Below are positions 22,401 through 23,205 of a DNA stretch of 23,205 nucleotides, one piece after another (position 1 is the stretch's first letter; each line of letters opens with the position of its first letter). The DNA comes from a virus: positions 1 through 23,205 of IMG/VR virus record IMGVR_UViG_3300021091_000439, one strand, 5' to 3'. The position numbers and the translations under genes are program-made. Below the pieces are notes generated by a model, which was given only the letters and a program-made list of their open reading frames with translations, did no database searches and was not told the DNA's origin.

Positions 22401-23205
22401 AAACGGTGCTTTAATTACTAATGGTGTTCTAGGAGAGCAAACTCAGTCTGTATTTGCTTTTAATAGAGCAAGAGATTGGGCGAAAAAAGCAATTTCCAAT
22501 CTTTTAACAGAAAATTCTCTACTTTCAGTTGCTTCTATTACATCTAGTGGAACAACTGTGACTGTAACTACCACAAATAATCATGGATTGAAAGAGGGTG
22601 ATAAAGTAACAGTAGGTGGAGCAACGCAAACAGCATATAATGGAAAAGTAACTGTTCTTGCTGCTGGATTAAGTGCTACTCAATTCAGATATACTGCTGC
22701 ATCTGCGCCATCAGCATCTCCAGCAACAGGAGCATACTATGTTTCTACAATCACTATTGATCCTGTAAATGATGATCCTGAAGTGGGAAGATTTAAGGAT
22801 GCTCGTAACTTAATTAATGCCAATCGCCAAGAAATTATTGATAGAGCTGCTGCTCAAATTGCAATTGACTATCCTAATTTTTATTATCCAGGTGATTCTC
22901 AAACTACGGTTTCATCAAGATTCAAAGATTCTTATCGCCTAATTCAGCAAAATAGACAGCATATTATTGATAGAGCAGCAGCAGAGATTGCAGTTCAACA
23001 TCCAGATTTCTATTATCCTGGTGATCCAGCAACAACTGCTGTATCAAGATTCAAAGATGCTTATCGACTAATCCAACAAAACAGAACAGCAATTATTGAT
23101 ACTGCTTTTGCTGCAATTGCTCCTGCGTTCCCAACTTTTGTTATCAACGCAACAAATACAGCTAAGTGTAAGAGAGATATTGGTATCTTCGTTGATTCTG
23201 TATCT
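19438..23205 (+). CDS. Very large repetitive virion structural protein (partial; tail fibre/baseplate adhesin-like)
   Basis: The frame is open from ATG 19438 (GAGAAG ribosome site) to the right edge: 1256 codons with no stop. The N-terminus reads MPLTRLDNLISSKTGKYLYV, then NRGNSPLRPFVSIQRAFLE, a start typical of large T4-type cyanophage structural proteins. Visible parts: a beta-rich, probably beta-helical N-terminal half (about 1-570, DMSITNSNSNFGNTSMHSKG near 555); a CBM5/12-like module (269-306, WNSTTTYQIGDKVLYDGNAY to the closing Trp306); two NHG...YNG-type small beta modules (about 350-400 and 1040-1085); and helical repeats RxxDAxxLIxxNRQEII at 917, 1118, 1161 and 1204, two of them leading into CKRDIG segments (955, 1244). 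It is probably an exposed baseplate- or tail-attached fibre, possibly host-binding. No specific T4 gene number can be assigned. Confidence 0.75.
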   Translation, partial: MPLTRLDNLISSKTGKYLYVSPDDFNATDALDNRGNSPLRPFVSIQRAFLEVARFSYLPNVDNDRFDQFTIMLSPGNHYIDNRPGVADVASLPIFQYNQAAQEWEANTNVSFDLSDTNNILYKFNGRDGGATIPRGTSLVGTDLRRTQVRALYVPDPADKDIPRTALFNVTGGCYFWQFTILDGDLESSSPLYNVGSPVGVGKVYTQPNDSTNLAIPEFSHHKITNFVFADREDLGLLYRKVSRVFSDYQASIDDVYVEGASSPVTESWNSTTTYQIGDKVLYDGNAYVASAVSTNVIPSNDELKWGRLVIRGREFDYRVQENRIVGPLSDAIRLDEITITDSNPTGLVTVKVRTKINHGFFPGQYVAISNNGLNTTLNGVFKVTSISQIDPKEFEYKVATTATGLGLISGAVYTVVSSPSLDTNATVQAEVDSVESASPYVFNCSIRSTWGICGIWADGRKATGFKSMVIAQYTGVSLQKDDRAFIRYDEFSNTWNQAPLTDAFATTPYHIKGDAYWKDDWRNFHVRASDDSFIQNVSIFAVGFADHFLLESGGDMSITNSNSNFGNTSMHSKGFKGFAFSQDKGGYVTHVVPPKSLSTLKTTKQQYYAFDVQLTRDANNFTKLYLGSDDATNPESRPAASIGGYRLGARRNEKIFVKLDTTAPKQAELSPSGFKKWVASLSTLTPSSSRSVEDATTLYVSSTTNIAVGNLVKVDDEYFLVSAKTATSLTVSRSQLGSLPTEHLNGSTVTKYVQNTQASTVVNETVDATETILTLTNTTGFIPNGFAQISNNQTSVTEIVRIVSVENNDIVVQRGALGTIAVQQPVGSTVTATFLNNTYSPASPAVTTTLTERYPKIIPASNASERDYNLAQDAANLIDANKTFIQAEAFGYILEKFPYLQNIPYVNPNITAETGRYRDASNLIKGNRQEIIDYAYNQLTTAFPTFVNPDAAKCKRDIGYIIDAIADDLYDGGNAHMVEATKSYFDGNGALITNGVLGEQTQSVFAFNRARDWAKKAISNLLTENSLLSVASITSSGTTVTVTTTNNHGLKEGDKVTVGGATQTAYNGKVTVLAAGLSATQFRYTAASAPSASPATGAYYVSTITIDPVNDDPEVGRFKDARNLINANRQEIIDRAAAQIAIDYPNFYYPGDSQTTVSSRFKDSYRLIQQNRQHIIDRAAAEIAVQHPDFYYPGDPATTAVSRFKDAYRLIQQNRTAIIDTAFAAIAPAFPTFVINATNTAKCKRDIGIFVDSVS
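22789..23175 (+). repeat. Tandem 129-nt (43-aa) repeats in the large structural gene
   Basis: Three consecutive units start at 22789, 22918 and 23047, exactly 129 nt apart, each encoding R-F-K-D-(A/S)-x-x-L-I-x-x-N-R-x-x-I-I-D. Units 1 and 2 end with (N/D)FYYPGD-x-x-T-T; the third diverges to PTFVINATNTAKCKRDIG. A related, more distant copy begins at 22186. The units are helical and probably form a rod-like or spacer region. Confidence 0.85.

Noticed and set aside
22789-23205. CRISPR-like periodic repeat
   Set aside because: The 129-nt periodicity is in-frame protein repeat without unique spacers.

Overview
This window is part of a T4-type cyanophage genome, a contractile-tailed myophage of marine Synechococcus or Prochlorococcus. 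The evidence is AT-rich DNA, recognisable homologues of T4 baseplate and head-completion proteins (gp53, gp48, gp2, gp4, gp54-like, gp26, gp27-like, gp5), T4-type late promoters (NATAAATA), and two cyanobacteria-derived auxiliary metabolic genes: a CpeT-type bilin lyase and a small CP12-like Calvin-cycle regulator. The host genus cannot be fixed from the window.

Layout. (1) Positions 1-2789, minus strand: a tight late operon reading leftward, gp4 > gp2 > gp48 > gp53, with gp53 running off the left edge. (2) 2790-2823: a 34-nt divergent intergenic region with late-promoter octamers on both strands. (3) 2824-18012, plus strand: a long tail hub/baseplate operon. It holds a gp54-like tube initiator, gp26, a short gp51-like ORF in the -1 frame, three very large tail proteins (948, 740 and 914 aa), a gp27-like hub protein, a CP12-like protein, a gp5-type OB-fold hub protein without a lysozyme domain, and a beta-helix needle-like protein. 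(4) 18093-19388: a compact island that appears to be early-expressed. It has a near-consensus sigma70 promoter, two small unknown ORFs, tRNA-Met/Ile(CAU), tRNA-Leu(UAA), cpeT and tRNA-Thr(UGU), and ends in a strong intrinsic terminator. (5) 19391-23205: a late promoter followed by the first 1256 codons of a very large repetitive virion structural protein that continues past the right edge.

How it works together. Regions 1, 3 and 5 encode the virion: head completion and DNA-end protection, tail tube and cap, baseplate wedge, central hub and spike, and probably the tape measure with its assembly chaperones. Cell-wall degradation seems to have moved from gp5 into the large tail proteins, which carry M23-like, SLT-like and SleB-like domains. 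Region 4 is a separate module for host takeover (pigment lyase and translation supplements) placed between two late blocks.

The most notable observations are: a candidate -1 frameshift site joining gp26 to the gp51-like ORF just upstream of the tape-measure-like genes, as in lambda gpG/gpGT; the CP12-like gene inside the hub operon; the distributed wall-hydrolase domains with a split cell-puncturing device; and the promoter-to-terminator early cassette in which the tRNA-Thr supplies the cpeT stop codon. All family assignments are by eye from sequence motifs; no searches were run.
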